From SIG299 sp045593825 (GTDB taxonomy: Bacteria > Bacillota > Clostridia > Lachnospirales > Lachnospiraceae), in assembly GCA_045593825.1 (NCBI GenBank), contig JAZNXI010000026.1:1-13867 (forward strand): a DNA stretch of 13,867 nucleotides, read 5' to 3'. The position numbers and the translations under genes were made by a program. Below, one piece after another: positions 1 through 7,381 of the stretch. Positions within the stretch are counted from its first letter, which is position 1; every line of letters starts with the position of its first letter. The notes under the pieces are model-generated. The model searched no databases. It was not told the DNA's origin and worked only from the letters and a program-made list of their open reading frames with translations.

Positions 1-31
1 TATATTACTAATTTTCTAATAATTCAAATAT

Positions 32-787
32 TTATTGCAGTTTAACAAAAACCGCGTTATCTTCCTTATCTTCAATAATCAGGTGCAACGTATTAATTTC
101 TGTATCTGCAATTTCAAAAACAAGAACTGCTTCTGCACTTCCTAAGGCAGGAACCGGAATTTCCATATACTGCAAATCATTTTCCAGTAAGGAAAGAGAA
201 ACACGGGACTTATCCTTTGTATTCACATCAATAGAATATTCCAGACCTTTGCCGGAGGCATCAAATACAACGTCCTTGTCGGAACTGTTTGTTAATGTAA
301 AAGATACCACTGCATATTGTCTGCCTTCCTTTGCCTGTAGAGAGAAATAATTGTTACTAACTACAGAATCCATAAGTTCACAACCGTTGCAGGAAATACT
401 GATACCCTCCACCGCAAGCAGATTTGTTAACTGGCCGGTAGTTTCTTCCTGGTTGTAAAGCGGCGCCGGTGTAGGAATTGGTGTTGTGTTTGGACCTTCT
501 TCCCCTGAGCCGTTACCGGAAGGATTATTATTTTCTGCCACCGGTGTCGGTGTTGCCGTCGGATTCTTTGGTGCAGGTTCCGGTGTTGGCGTAGGAGTCA
601 AACGCACTTCTCTTTCTTCTGCATAATACAACGCTGTATCATAACGTTTATCATATTTCAACAATAAGGATGCTGCATATTCCGCAACCACATCCATTTC
701 TTCATCAGTCAAAGGCGTAGCTTCCAGACAGCCGGCAAGCATGCACAGCATCAAGGAAATCCCTACCAATAAAAATCTTTTTTTCAC
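32..787 (-). CDS. Secreted lipoprotein with Pro/Thr-rich linker and C-terminal DUF4352-like domain
   Basis: A 251-residue protein of unknown role. It has a lipoprotein signal peptide: basic start, hydrophobic core, and lipobox LAGC with the lipidated cysteine at residue 20. A short helical stretch (about 25-60) follows, then a low-complexity Pro/Thr/Asn/Gly linker (about 63-110) of the kind that spans the Gram-positive wall, then a beta-rich domain (about 115-251). The segment reading EGRQYAVVSFTLTNSSDKDV is typical of the Ig-like DUF4352 family found in many Clostridia surface lipoproteins. The start is GTG at 787-785, supported by an AGGAGG ribosome site six to eight bases upstream; no ATG fits. 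It lies 114 bases downstream of the sensor kinase gene on the same strand but has its own promoter at 846-874. It may be an accessory or target of that two-component system, but this is only positional inference. Lipoprotein call is firm; domain name is moderate. Confidence 0.85.
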   Translation of the reverse strand: MKKRFLLVGISLMLCMLAGCLEATPLTDEEMDVVAEYAASLLLKYDKRYDTALYYAEEREVRLTPTPTPEPAPKNPTATPTPVAENNNPSGNGSGEEGPNTTPIPTPAPLYNQEETTGQLTNLLAVEGISISCNGCELMDSVVSNNYFSLQAKEGRQYAVVSFTLTNSSDKDVVFDASGKGLEYSIDVNTKDKSRVSLSLLENDLQYMEIPVPALGSAEAVLVFEIADTEINTLHLIIEDKEDNAVFVKLQ

Positions 788-845
788 AAGAAACTCCTCC
801 TGTTACTTTATAATGGTATACGCAAAGGGCATACCTCTCCCAACC

Positions 846-874
846 ATTGTATCACTTTTTAATTATATCGGCAA
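846..874 (-). promoter_or_regulatory. Sigma-A-type promoter for the lipoprotein gene
   Basis: Read on the minus strand, a -35 box TTGCCG (874-869), a 17-base spacer and a -10 box TACAAT (851-846), with a TGA immediately before the -10 box giving an extended -10. The expected start of transcription is near 839, leaving a leader of about 50 bases that contains a short inverted repeat (GGTAT/ATACC, 815-835) before the AGGAGG site. The spacing and extended -10 make this one of the two best promoters in the window, and it separates the lipoprotein gene from the upstream operon. Confidence 0.6.
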
Positions 875-901
875 TATTTATCAAAAAGTTTATCTTATTT
901 T

Positions 902-2500
902 TTATATCCCCGCATCTAATTCAAACCAAAATTCTACACCATTAGAATGATTAATTACACCAAATGGCTTGTTATGGGATTCCATAATTGCCTTAACAAT
1001 GGATAAACCGATACCGTTACCGCCATATTCCCTTGTTCTGGCCTTATCGACCTTATAAAACTTAATCCAGATTTTATCGATATCCTCCTGAGGAATAGGT
1101 TCTCCTGTGTTAAACACCGATACGCGTACCCGTTCTCCTTCCCGGAGCACCCGGACATCGATTACTTTTTCGTTGGCCGCATGATAAATGGCATTGGTAA
1201 GATAATTGGTTATAACTTCCTCCATCATATATTCATCTGCCCAAACATCCACCGGACCATTATGTTCAAACTGTACCCGTATTTCTTTCTGCTTTAACAA
1301 AATATCAGAGTTATCCAATACCGAACCGATTAGGGTCACTATATCAAACCGCTCCAGTTCCACCATGTCATTTCCAAATTCAATTTGATTTAAGGTCAGA
1401 AGCTTCTTTACCATCTTATTCATTTTAGATGCCTCATCCATAATGACATCACAGTAAAACTCCCTGCTTTCCGCATCCTCGGAAATATTATCCTTTAAAC
1501 CTTCGGCATATCCCTGAATCAATGCAATCGGAGTTTTTAATTCGTGGGTAACATTGGACAGGAATTCCTTTCTCATCTCATCCACCTGCACCTTTTGTTC
1601 AATGTCGGTCTGCAGCTGATTGTTCGCACTTTTCAGTTCGGAAATGGTATCCTCCAGCTTTTCCGATAACAGATTGATACTTCTTCCCAGCTCGCCGATT
1701 TCATCATTGCTCTCCACCTTGTACTTCGCATTGAAATCCAATTCACTCATGCGCTTTGCGATTCCTGACAGTTCCTCCACGGGACGGATAAAGGATTTTG
1801 TAGCAAAAAACACCGCAATAGAAACAAAAAATGCCACTAAAACACCGGCATATGCCAGAAATTTATTGGCAATATCCACGTTTGCCTGAATACTTTCCAC
1901 ACTGGTACGGATTAAAATATAAGTATCATTATCCTCATCATTCCACACCAGTTCCAAAAAATTTGATCTTGTACGGATATCATGGCTTTCGTACAAATCA
2001 TAAAGATTATCTACGTTTTTAATTTTTTTGTAGGAATTGTATTCCGGTTTCTTTCCCGGATAAAGGTTGGGAAGAAGCCGGTCCAACATATATTTCATGG
2101 TGTCCGGACTGCTGGTGGTGGAAAAATACACCGCATTGGAATTTTGCGCCACCAAAATCGACACATCATTCTGAAGCGCCTGGACATCCAGTTCCAGCTT
2201 TTGTATGTCGGACAGAATGAGGCGTATCTGTTCCTCTTCTTCCCCGATATTGCCGAACTCATCCATCAGAAAACCTTCCTGGTCGTCCGAAGAATCTTCT
2301 AGCTTAGCTGCTTCCTGCTCTGCACGTTCAATGACTCCGTGTACCGCATGGAATACTTCATCCAGCATATCCATTTTACTGTATAAATAATAATCTTCCA
2401 AAAAGGTTCTGTTAAGCACCCAGGTCACGGCAATGGCACCCACCACCGAAGCAAGCATTAACAGAACCATTTTTAATCTCCATGAAATTTTCTTTTTCAT
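902..2500 (-). CDS. HAMP-type membrane sensor histidine kinase
   Basis: A 532-residue class I sensor kinase. Membrane segments at about 11-30 and 213-234 enclose an extracytoplasmic sensor region of about 180 residues with an acidic, Glu/Asp-rich stretch (61-90) and no domain I can name. A HAMP linker (about 235-287) and a coiled stretch lead to the dimerisation domain, with the phosphoacceptor histidine at residue 319 in NVTHELKTP. The ATP-binding domain shows an N box (NYLTNAIYH, 432-440), a G1 box in which the usual Asp-x-Gly is FNTG, and a G2 box GGNGIGLS (493-500). It starts 14 bases after the response regulator stop codon; its ribosome site (AGAGG) overlaps the end of that gene, so the two are co-transcribed and probably translationally linked. 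The architecture resembles VanS-like cell-envelope kinases, but the signal cannot be read from sequence. Confidence 0.93.
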   Translation of the reverse strand: MKKKISWRLKMVLLMLASVVGAIAVTWVLNRTFLEDYYLYSKMDMLDEVFHAVHGVIERAEQEAAKLEDSSDDQEGFLMDEFGNIGEEEEQIRLILSDIQKLELDVQALQNDVSILVAQNSNAVYFSTTSSPDTMKYMLDRLLPNLYPGKKPEYNSYKKIKNVDNLYDLYESHDIRTRSNFLELVWNDEDNDTYILIRTSVESIQANVDIANKFLAYAGVLVAFFVSIAVFFATKSFIRPVEELSGIAKRMSELDFNAKYKVESNDEIGELGRSINLLSEKLEDTISELKSANNQLQTDIEQKVQVDEMRKEFLSNVTHELKTPIALIQGYAEGLKDNISEDAESREFYCDVIMDEASKMNKMVKKLLTLNQIEFGNDMVELERFDIVTLIGSVLDNSDILLKQKEIRVQFEHNGPVDVWADEYMMEEVITNYLTNAIYHAANEKVIDVRVLREGERVRVSVFNTGEPIPQEDIDKIWIKFYKVDKARTREYGGNGIGLSIVKAIMESHNKPFGVINHSNGVEFWFELDAGI

Positions 2501-2514
2501 AACAATTAGACCTC

Positions 2515-3186
2515 TTACGGCTCAAATTTGTAGCCCATACCCCAGATTGTTTTTATATAGTCGCCCTTTTCACCCATTTTACTGCGAAGCTTTTTCACAT
2601 GGGTATCAATGGTTCTGGCATCTCCGAAATAGTCGTAATTCCAGACATTATTCAGAATCTTCTCTCTGGATAACGCCACACCCTTATTGGTAAGGAAATA
2701 CTCTAAAAGTTCGAATTCTTTTACACTTAAATCAACCGGCTGACCATCTATTTTTACAGAATGGGCCGCCTTGTCCATATAAATGCCTCCGATTTCCAAT
2801 GCTTCTTCCTGGTTTACATTGGCGCGGCGTAAAATTGCCTCTACCCTTGCCACCAGAATCTTCGGAGAAAACGGTTTGGAAATATACTCATCCACACCAA
2901 GTTCAAACCCCATCAGTTCATCACGTTCATCACTCTTTGCTGTTAACATGATAATCGGTACTTTAGAATACTGCCTGATTTCTTTACATACCTGCCAACC
3001 GTCCATTTTTGGCATCATAACATCCAGGATAATTAAATTAATATCTTTGTCGGAAAAGAAGATATCCACCGCTTCTTCTCCGTTTTCCGCCTCAAGCACC
3101 GTATAGCCCTGCTTTGCAAGGAAATCGTGAACCAGTTTCCGCATTCTACTCTCGTCGTCTACCACTAAAATCTTTATTTGTTCCAT
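2515..3186 (-). CDS. OmpR/PhoB-family response regulator
   Basis: A 223-residue protein of standard family length. The receiver domain (1-118) has the acidic pair D10/D11, the phosphoacceptor D55 in LIILDVMMPKMDG, T82 in LTAK and K104 in SKPFS. The winged helix-turn-helix DNA-binding domain (about 127-223) ends with the family-typical segment TIDTHVKKLRSKMG and a GMGYKFEP tail. It is the cognate partner of the kinase encoded 14 bases downstream and follows the small membrane protein gene by only 3 bases, so all three should be one transcription unit. Family members bind tandem direct repeats; a candidate site lies upstream of the operon promoter at 3913-3930. All catalytic residues are present. 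The regulon cannot be deduced, although the lipoprotein gene downstream is an obvious candidate. Confidence 0.95.
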   Translation of the reverse strand: MEQIKILVVDDESRMRKLVHDFLAKQGYTVLEAENGEEAVDIFFSDKDINLIILDVMMPKMDGWQVCKEIRQYSKVPIIMLTAKSDERDELMGFELGVDEYISKPFSPKILVARVEAILRRANVNQEEALEIGGIYMDKAAHSVKIDGQPVDLSVKEFELLEYFLTNKGVALSREKILNNVWNYDYFGDARTIDTHVKKLRSKMGEKGDYIKTIWGMGYKFEP

Positions 3187-3189
3187 AGA

Positions 3190-3807
3190 TTATTCCCTTT
3201 CTGTCTCACTTTCTTCTCCGGAAGACTCTTCTGTTTCCCAGCCCGGCACCTCTATGCCCTGTTCTTCCAGCTTTCTTACATATTCCCGCAAATAAAGTTC
3301 TTTTTCCTGTAATTCTTCCGCCCAGGAAGCATATTTATTCAGAATCTGCTCCTCGTAGCGTACGGCTAACGGTGAACGGGTTCCGGTAAGTACAATCGCA
3401 AACATAGCAATCACGATTACTACCAGGAAAAAGCATACGGTCTTAAGAATGGTGTTTTGACGTTCACAGCGCTCCAGCAACGTGCGCTCCCTGCTTCTCT
3501 TTTGGGTTTCTTTTCTTTTTTTCAGCTTTTTTACCTCAGGAAGCAGCGGTACCGGACGGATTTGCTCCTCCTTAAACATACCGGAAGCAATGAGGGTTTC
3601 CCTGATTTCTTTTAAAAACCCGATACCTACTACAGTCTCCATCATATCCCTGTCCAGAATGCGGTCATACAGCTTTCTTAAGTTATTCATATTGCCAAAG
3701 TCGGTTTTTGAACGGAGATATTCCACCGCCTCCGCTTCTTTCTTTGCCGCAATCAGCTGTTTTTCATCATCAAAGGTATGCCCCTGAAATGTAAATTTCT
3801 TTTCCAT
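3190..3807 (-). CDS. Unknown single-pass membrane protein leading a two-component operon
   Basis: I do not recognise this family. The 205-residue product has an N-terminal soluble region (1-119) that opens MEKKFTFQGHTFDDEKQ and ends in a very basic stretch (KKLKKRKETQKRSRERT, 93-109). A single hydrophobic segment follows (about 120-142), then a 60-residue outer region with a likely coiled coil (150-183) and an acidic Glu/Ser tail. The positive-inside rule places the N-terminus in the cytoplasm. The start at 3807 has an AAAGGA site six bases upstream; an in-frame ATG at 3861 is rejected because it falls at the expected transcription start. The gene ends 3 bases before the response regulator, so it is the first gene of a three-gene operon. 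By position it could modulate or anchor the two-component system, but that is inference. Confidence 0.8.
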   Translation of the reverse strand: MEKKFTFQGHTFDDEKQLIAAKKEAEAVEYLRSKTDFGNMNNLRKLYDRILDRDMMETVVGIGFLKEIRETLIASGMFKEEQIRPVPLLPEVKKLKKRKETQKRSRERTLLERCERQNTILKTVCFFLVVIVIAMFAIVLTGTRSPLAVRYEEQILNKYASWAEELQEKELYLREYVRKLEEQGIEVPGWETEESSGEESETERE

Positions 3808-3863
3808 TTCTATTCCTTTCTGTATGTAAACGTAAAACATTTTATTTATAGTATCTTGCATTA

Positions 3864-3892
3864 ATTTTACTACAACATATCGGAAAAGGCAA
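3864..3892 (-). promoter_or_regulatory. Sigma-A-type promoter of the membrane protein/regulator/kinase operon
   Basis: On the minus strand a -35 box TTGCCT (3892-3887), an exact 17-base spacer and a -10 box TAAAAT (3869-3864). Transcription would begin near 3857, about 50 bases before the ATG at 3807. This supports the downstream start codon for the first gene, because the upstream ATG at 3861 would lie at or before the transcript end. Confidence 0.55.
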
Positions 3893-3912
3893 CAAAACAG
3901 GGCTTAAACTTA

Positions 3913-3930
3913 TGTGAAATTTCTGTGACA
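3913..3930 (-). promoter_or_regulatory. Candidate OmpR/PhoB-type direct-repeat binding site
   Basis: On the minus strand, TGTCACA, four bases, then TTTCACA: two 7-base half-sites with an 11-base period, five of seven positions alike. PhoB-family regulators bind exactly this layout (7-base direct repeats separated by 4 bases). A degenerate third unit follows at 3908-3902. The site lies about 20 bases upstream of the -35 box, where an activator would sit. Autoregulation by the regulator encoded at 2515-3186 is inference. Confidence 0.35.
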
Positions 3931-3960
3931 TAAAAACAGGACTGCCCTAAGGCAGCCCTG
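3931..3960 (-). terminator. Rho-independent terminator of the 485-residue binding protein gene
   Basis: On the minus strand, ten bases after the stop codon, the hairpin CAGGGCTGCC-TTAG-GGCAGTCCTG (10-base stem with one G-T pair, 4-base loop, 3960-3937) is followed by five T residues. It cleanly separates the solute-binding protein unit from the two-component operon that starts just beyond it. Confidence 0.9.
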
Positions 3961-3970
3961 CACAAAAAAT

Positions 3971-5428
3971 TTATTTATTAGCTTCATTAATCTTGGTTTC
4001 CCATGCATTACGAAGGCCCTCTGCACGCTGTGCAGGTGTAGCCAGTTCACCGTTTTCATCCGGATAACCCAAAGTCCAAAGAATATCTTCGCCAAGCTCA
4101 ATGCCCGGAACCATGGAATGATAAGTAATCATACCGTTCTTTGTCATTCTTGCCAATGTCAGTTCCACAGACTCGATATCCTTACTCTTTGTCATATAAC
4201 CGCTCTGCCATCCTTCGTAGTCTTCATAACCCGGAATCGGATTGGTATATAAGTTATACGCAAAGGCAATCTTCCAAGCCTTTTCATCCCCGTAGCAGGC
4301 AGGAATAATCAACACATTATCCTGATAGCAGTTTGTATAGTCGGTAGCTCTAGGTCCCTTAGGGAAGCAGACAAAGCCCCAGTCATCTTCCATTTCGGCA
4401 AAGTCATTGAAACGGTAAGCGTCATCTACACAGAAAGCCGCTTTTCCTTCTCTGAAGGCGGTTACATAATAATCCCAGTTTGCTTCTGCGGAAACCGGAA
4501 GTTCATACTTGTTAATTAAATCAACACCCCAGTTTAAAGCTTCTAAGGTTGGAGCAGATTCCAGTTCATTTACATAATTTCCGTTTTCATCCTTACCTAC
4601 AAATTCGCCGCCATTGGAATAAACCGCTGCAGAATACACCTGGATTCTCTGGGAAGTTTCACCATAGATATCTACAACACCATCACTGTCAACGTCTCTC
4701 TGGACTGCAGCACATACTTCTTCGAATTTTTCCCAGGTCCATTCGCCGCTTTCCTGCCACTTGTAAAGATCTGACGGCTCAATACCTGCTTCTTTCACTA
4801 ATCTCTTGTTAAAGAATACACCGGCTCTTGGTTCCGGAGTGTTGGCATTCATGCCGTAAATACCTTCTTTATTACTTAACAGGTTATGTACACCGCTCAC
4901 CCACTTTTTCTCTGTAAAATCCAGGCAATCCAGCTTGGATAAGTCATACATGAGTCCGCTGTTCATAGCCGCAGTTATGGAAGTACCCTGCCATACGGTA
5001 AATACATAGTTTTCATCTCCGCCGGTGGATGCATAATTTACAAAATCCCCGGGAGCACTTGACCAGTCACCGATAGCAAGCATCTTGATTTTAAAATTGT
5101 AAGTATCCTGAATCCAGTCCAGATATTCCTTCCGTGCTTCATCATATGCATTCTGTGGTTCAGGCTCATCTCCGGAAGACCACCAGTCACGGATGATTAC
5201 TTCCATGCCGCCCAAATCATATACATTACCGTCTTTGTCTTTTAACACAGGATACGGACTATCAGAATCTGTATTTTCGCCATTTTCTGTTCCGGCTGCA
5301 TCTGCAGGATTCTTTTCCTGATTATTTTCTTCACCGGTATCCTTTGTGCCGCAGGCAATCATTCCGCATGCCAGCACCGCAGCCATGGATGTTGCCACTG
5401 TTTTTTTGAATAATTTCTTCATTACCAT
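3971..5428 (-). CDS. Lipoprotein solute-binding protein, carbohydrate ABC importer type
   Basis: A 485-residue extracellular binding protein of the family 1/8 sugar-binding type. The signal peptide ends in lipobox MIAC with the lipidated cysteine at residue 26. An acidic, Asn/Glu-rich linker (27-58) follows, then the two-lobed binding fold with the usual FFNKRLVKEAGIEPSDLY and WTWEKFEEVC segments and an Asp-rich loop DVDSDGVVDIYG (235-246) common in this family. Many Trp and Tyr residues fit a sugar ligand. The start is ATG at 5428, chosen because a strong AAGGAGGA site lies seven bases upstream; a longer reading frame from a TTG at 5449 would have the ribosome site inside it. No permease or ATPase gene is next to it, which is unusual. 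It lies 122 bases downstream of a second binding protein gene and ends at a strong terminator. The ligand is unknown; the neighbouring GH5 suggests beta-glucan or mannan oligosaccharides. Confidence 0.9.
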   Translation of the reverse strand: MVMKKLFKKTVATSMAAVLACGMIACGTKDTGEENNQEKNPADAAGTENGENTDSDSPYPVLKDKDGNVYDLGGMEVIIRDWWSSGDEPEPQNAYDEARKEYLDWIQDTYNFKIKMLAIGDWSSAPGDFVNYASTGGDENYVFTVWQGTSITAAMNSGLMYDLSKLDCLDFTEKKWVSGVHNLLSNKEGIYGMNANTPEPRAGVFFNKRLVKEAGIEPSDLYKWQESGEWTWEKFEEVCAAVQRDVDSDGVVDIYGETSQRIQVYSAAVYSNGGEFVGKDENGNYVNELESAPTLEALNWGVDLINKYELPVSAEANWDYYVTAFREGKAAFCVDDAYRFNDFAEMEDDWGFVCFPKGPRATDYTNCYQDNVLIIPACYGDEKAWKIAFAYNLYTNPIPGYEDYEGWQSGYMTKSKDIESVELTLARMTKNGMITYHSMVPGIELGEDILWTLGYPDENGELATPAQRAEGLRNAWETKINEANK

Positions 5429-5435
5429 ATCAATC

Positions 5436-5467
5436 TCCTCCTTAACCAATCTATCTCCTAAGGTTAA
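5436..5467 (-). promoter_or_regulatory. Ribosome binding site that fixes the start, inside a weak inverted repeat
   Basis: The site AAGGAGGA (5443-5436) is seven bases from the ATG at 5428 and decides that start. Part of it can pair upstream in two mutually exclusive ways: TAAGG with CCTTA (5444-5440 with 5463-5459) and GGTTAA with TTAACC (5447-5442 with 5467-5462). The stems are only 5-6 pairs, so masking of the site is a weak suggestion. Confidence 0.4.
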
Positions 5468-5482
5468 TCATCTTACATTGAC

Positions 5483-5488
5483 AGTATA
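5483..5488 (-). promoter_or_regulatory. Possible -10 box before the 485-residue binding protein gene
   Basis: On the minus strand TATACT (5488-5483) matches the -10 consensus at five of six positions, giving a leader of about 48 bases. The -35 region at the right spacing (TGTGTT) is poor, so this promoter would need an activator or the gene may be read through from the binding protein gene upstream. I see no terminator in the 122 bases between the two genes. Confidence 0.3.
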
Positions 5489-5550
5489 AAGAATTTATTC
5501 CGAAAAACACACCCTCACAACTTTAGACGCACCCGTAAAAATTAGACTTT

Positions 5551-7248
5551 TTACCGCTCCGGATGCAGCATTTCCTCCCGACGGAGTCTCATTTCTTTTA
5601 TAATATCCAAATCCGCAGCTTCTACCTGCTCATATCCGTTCTGATACAATAAAGCCAAAAGTGTATCCCAATAGCCGGTAAATTGTTCTTCATCTTCCGC
5701 AAACACCATCTTCCAGGAGTATTCCTTAATCAGGGCCGCACACTTTTCCCGGATAATTAATAGCTGCTCCGATTCTTCACCGGCAACATAATCAGTTTTC
5801 ACAAACACGTCCAGCAACTGATTATTTTTCAAATATTCTGCCGGAGATACGGCCCCAAACCGAGCTGCCCATTGTTGTGCCACTACCCCGTAATTGTTTT
5901 TGATGGTAGTTGTCCAGTTCTCGGAGTAAAAGGACTCTCCCGTTTCAGGATTAATGTCCTTTTGCTGTACAATCGTATCGTTGAACTGACAAAAGCCTTC
6001 GGTATAGGAACCTCCGCCGTAGGTTTCCTCCAATTCTGCGTTATTCATCCAAGCCTCATTGGAATAATTGGTGTACTTCGGTTTTCCGTTATCATCGTAA
6101 ACATAGCTGACACCTTCTATTCCGGCTCCGTAATACATCATACCTTCCGGAGAGGCCATCCAGTCTAAAAATTCCACTACACGCTTTATGTCTTTGGTAT
6201 CTTTTCCGATGGCATAGGCATAACCGTCACCGTATGTACTGAAGCCCTCACAAACCACCGGAGCATCACTTACCGGAATAAACACATGCCGTTCCTCATG
6301 GCTGCCGTCATCATAATTTCCAAGCATCCATGCCCACCATAAATATAACACCTGACGTTTTCTGGCCTTTTCATACATCACATCAAAGCTTTGCACACCG
6401 GATTCCGGGTCCAAAAGTCCCCGACGGTTTGCTTCAAAGTACAAATGAAGCATCCGGTAATAAATACCGTCCTTATCTGACAGATACTGTAGTTCTTCTA
6501 AATCTGCCGAGGAAAAAATGGAATCCGTGGTATCTATATATCCGTAGGATTTTACCATATTGGCAGCCAGACTCATATATTCCACATCCCAGTCTTTAAA
6601 CAGGGAAAATGCATATACTTTTTTTCCGTCTGCCGTTTCCGGATGGTTTTCCTGCATTTGTTCCAGAACATTTAACAGTTCTTCTTCATTTTCTATTACA
6701 GGGTAATTCAGCTCTTTATAATAGCTCCATGGCAGATACGATGCAAATTCCGGCTTGTCTCCGTACAAAACAGGCTCTGTCGCCGGCATGGAAGACATGG
6801 AAGTCGGAATAATATAAATTGCATCCGCATATCCGTTTTGCACATTCATCTGTTTTATCACGTCCAGATACTGTTTCAAATATGTGGTTTTTTCCAAATA
6901 AGGAGTCAGGTCCGCCAAAGCTTCCGCCGCCACACATTCCTTCATGTTCTGATAAGATGTAATAACAATGTCCCCGACTTTTCCGGCCGTCAAACGGGAT
7001 TCAAACAAAAGATTTCCTCCGCCGGACACATTCGGTGCAATAATATTCAGTTTCAGATTAAACTTATCCTGCACAATTTTGGCATACCAGCCCTTTTGCT
7101 CGCCCTGATAATTTGCCCTGCCCGCAAACACGTCCAGTTCTAAAGGCTCCTGCTGCTTCCGTCCACACCCGCAGACACACACAAGCAGTACAAGAAGCAA
7201 ACATCCCATCCATTTTTTATTTCTTTTATTACAATTTGTTTTATTCAT
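5551..7248 (-). CDS. Large lipoprotein solute-binding protein (LplA-like), divergent from yesM
   Basis: A 565-residue extracellular binding protein, longer than the usual 400-500. The signal peptide is basic, then hydrophobic and Cys-rich (GCLLLVLLVCVCGCG), with lipobox VCGC and the lipidated cysteine at residue 28. The mature part resembles the large LplA-like lipoproteins of Bacillota that accompany YesM/YesN systems: an early DIVITSYQNMKE segment, an aromatic central part, and a late KRVVEFLDWMASPEGMMYYGAG segment typical of the family. The start ATG at 7248 has AGAAGGGG six bases upstream. The gene is back-to-back with the YesM-like kinase across 133 bases, and no transporter gene follows. 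Its long size and its place beside a sensor kinase make it a candidate sensing subunit rather than, or as well as, an uptake protein; this is inference. Ligand unknown. Confidence 0.88.
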   Translation of the reverse strand: MNKTNCNKRNKKWMGCLLLVLLVCVCGCGRKQQEPLELDVFAGRANYQGEQKGWYAKIVQDKFNLKLNIIAPNVSGGGNLLFESRLTAGKVGDIVITSYQNMKECVAAEALADLTPYLEKTTYLKQYLDVIKQMNVQNGYADAIYIIPTSMSSMPATEPVLYGDKPEFASYLPWSYYKELNYPVIENEEELLNVLEQMQENHPETADGKKVYAFSLFKDWDVEYMSLAANMVKSYGYIDTTDSIFSSADLEELQYLSDKDGIYYRMLHLYFEANRRGLLDPESGVQSFDVMYEKARKRQVLYLWWAWMLGNYDDGSHEERHVFIPVSDAPVVCEGFSTYGDGYAYAIGKDTKDIKRVVEFLDWMASPEGMMYYGAGIEGVSYVYDDNGKPKYTNYSNEAWMNNAELEETYGGGSYTEGFCQFNDTIVQQKDINPETGESFYSENWTTTIKNNYGVVAQQWAARFGAVSPAEYLKNNQLLDVFVKTDYVAGEESEQLLIIREKCAALIKEYSWKMVFAEDEEQFTGYWDTLLALLYQNGYEQVEAADLDIIKEMRLRREEMLHPER

Positions 7249-7297
7249 TTTAAACCCCTTCTCCCAAACGTATTCTACGTCCGTTTCTTACAGCTTT

Positions 7298-7303
7298 ATC
7301 ATA
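7298..7303 (-). promoter_or_regulatory. Extended -10 box of the 565-residue binding protein gene
   Basis: On the minus strand TGA-TATGAT (TATGAT at 7303-7298), a good extended -10 with a poor -35 region 17 bases upstream (ATGCAA). The leader would be about 43 bases. The box overlaps TATCATATCACA (7297-7308, plus strand), a 10/12 match to the word found before yesM and upstream of the GH5 gene, so regulator binding here could directly control access to the promoter. Confidence 0.4.
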
Positions 7304-7325
7304 TCACAATTTGCCTATTTTTGCA

Positions 7326-7354
7326 TAGACAAAAAAACTCATATTTGATAGTAT
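7326..7354 (+). promoter_or_regulatory. Probable promoter of the yesM-yesN pair
   Basis: TAGACA (7326-7331, five of six to the -35 consensus), a 17-base spacer, then TAGTAT (7349-7354, four of six). Transcription would begin near 7361, leaving about 20 bases before the ATG at 7382, with the AGGAGA ribosome site at 7371-7376. The region is AT-rich, so other assignments are possible. Confidence 0.4.
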
Positions 7355-7364
7355 TAAAGTATCA
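7346..7364. promoter_or_regulatory. Dyad TGATA-N9-TATCA over the yesM transcription start
   Basis: A perfect 5-base inverted repeat with a 9-base centre (7346-7350 and 7360-7364) covers the proposed yesM -10 box and transcription start. A second symmetric element, AGTAT-C-ATACT (7358-7368), overlaps its right arm. Two more TATCA copies stand in tandem at 7297-7306 on the other side of the region. The position suits an operator for either divergent gene, but the base composition is AT-rich and function is inference. Confidence 0.3.
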
Positions 7365-7381
7365 TACTACAGGAGAAAAAC

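Noticed and set aside
807..812. TATAAA on the minus strand as a -10 box for the lipoprotein gene
   Set aside because: Transcription would start inside the ribosome site; the promoter at 846-874 is much better.
3808..3861. ATG at 3861 as start of the unknown membrane protein
   Set aside because: It coincides with the expected transcription start and lacks a ribosome site; the ATG at 3807 has AAAGGA at good spacing.
4691..4726. Asp-rich loop DVDSDGVVDIYG in the binding protein as a dockerin-like calcium repeat
   Set aside because: Single copy inside the binding fold, and such loops are common in this solute-binding family; no second repeat or cohesin context.
5429..5449. TTG at 5449 as start of the 485-residue binding protein
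   Set aside because: The ribosome site AAGGAGGA lies inside this extension; the ATG at 5428 has ideal spacing and gives a normal signal peptide.
5500..5550. A-rich/T-rich symmetric stretch (AAAAAttagactTTTTT region) after the 565-residue binding protein as a terminator
   Set aside because: No GC-containing stem; pairing would be A-T only and unstable.
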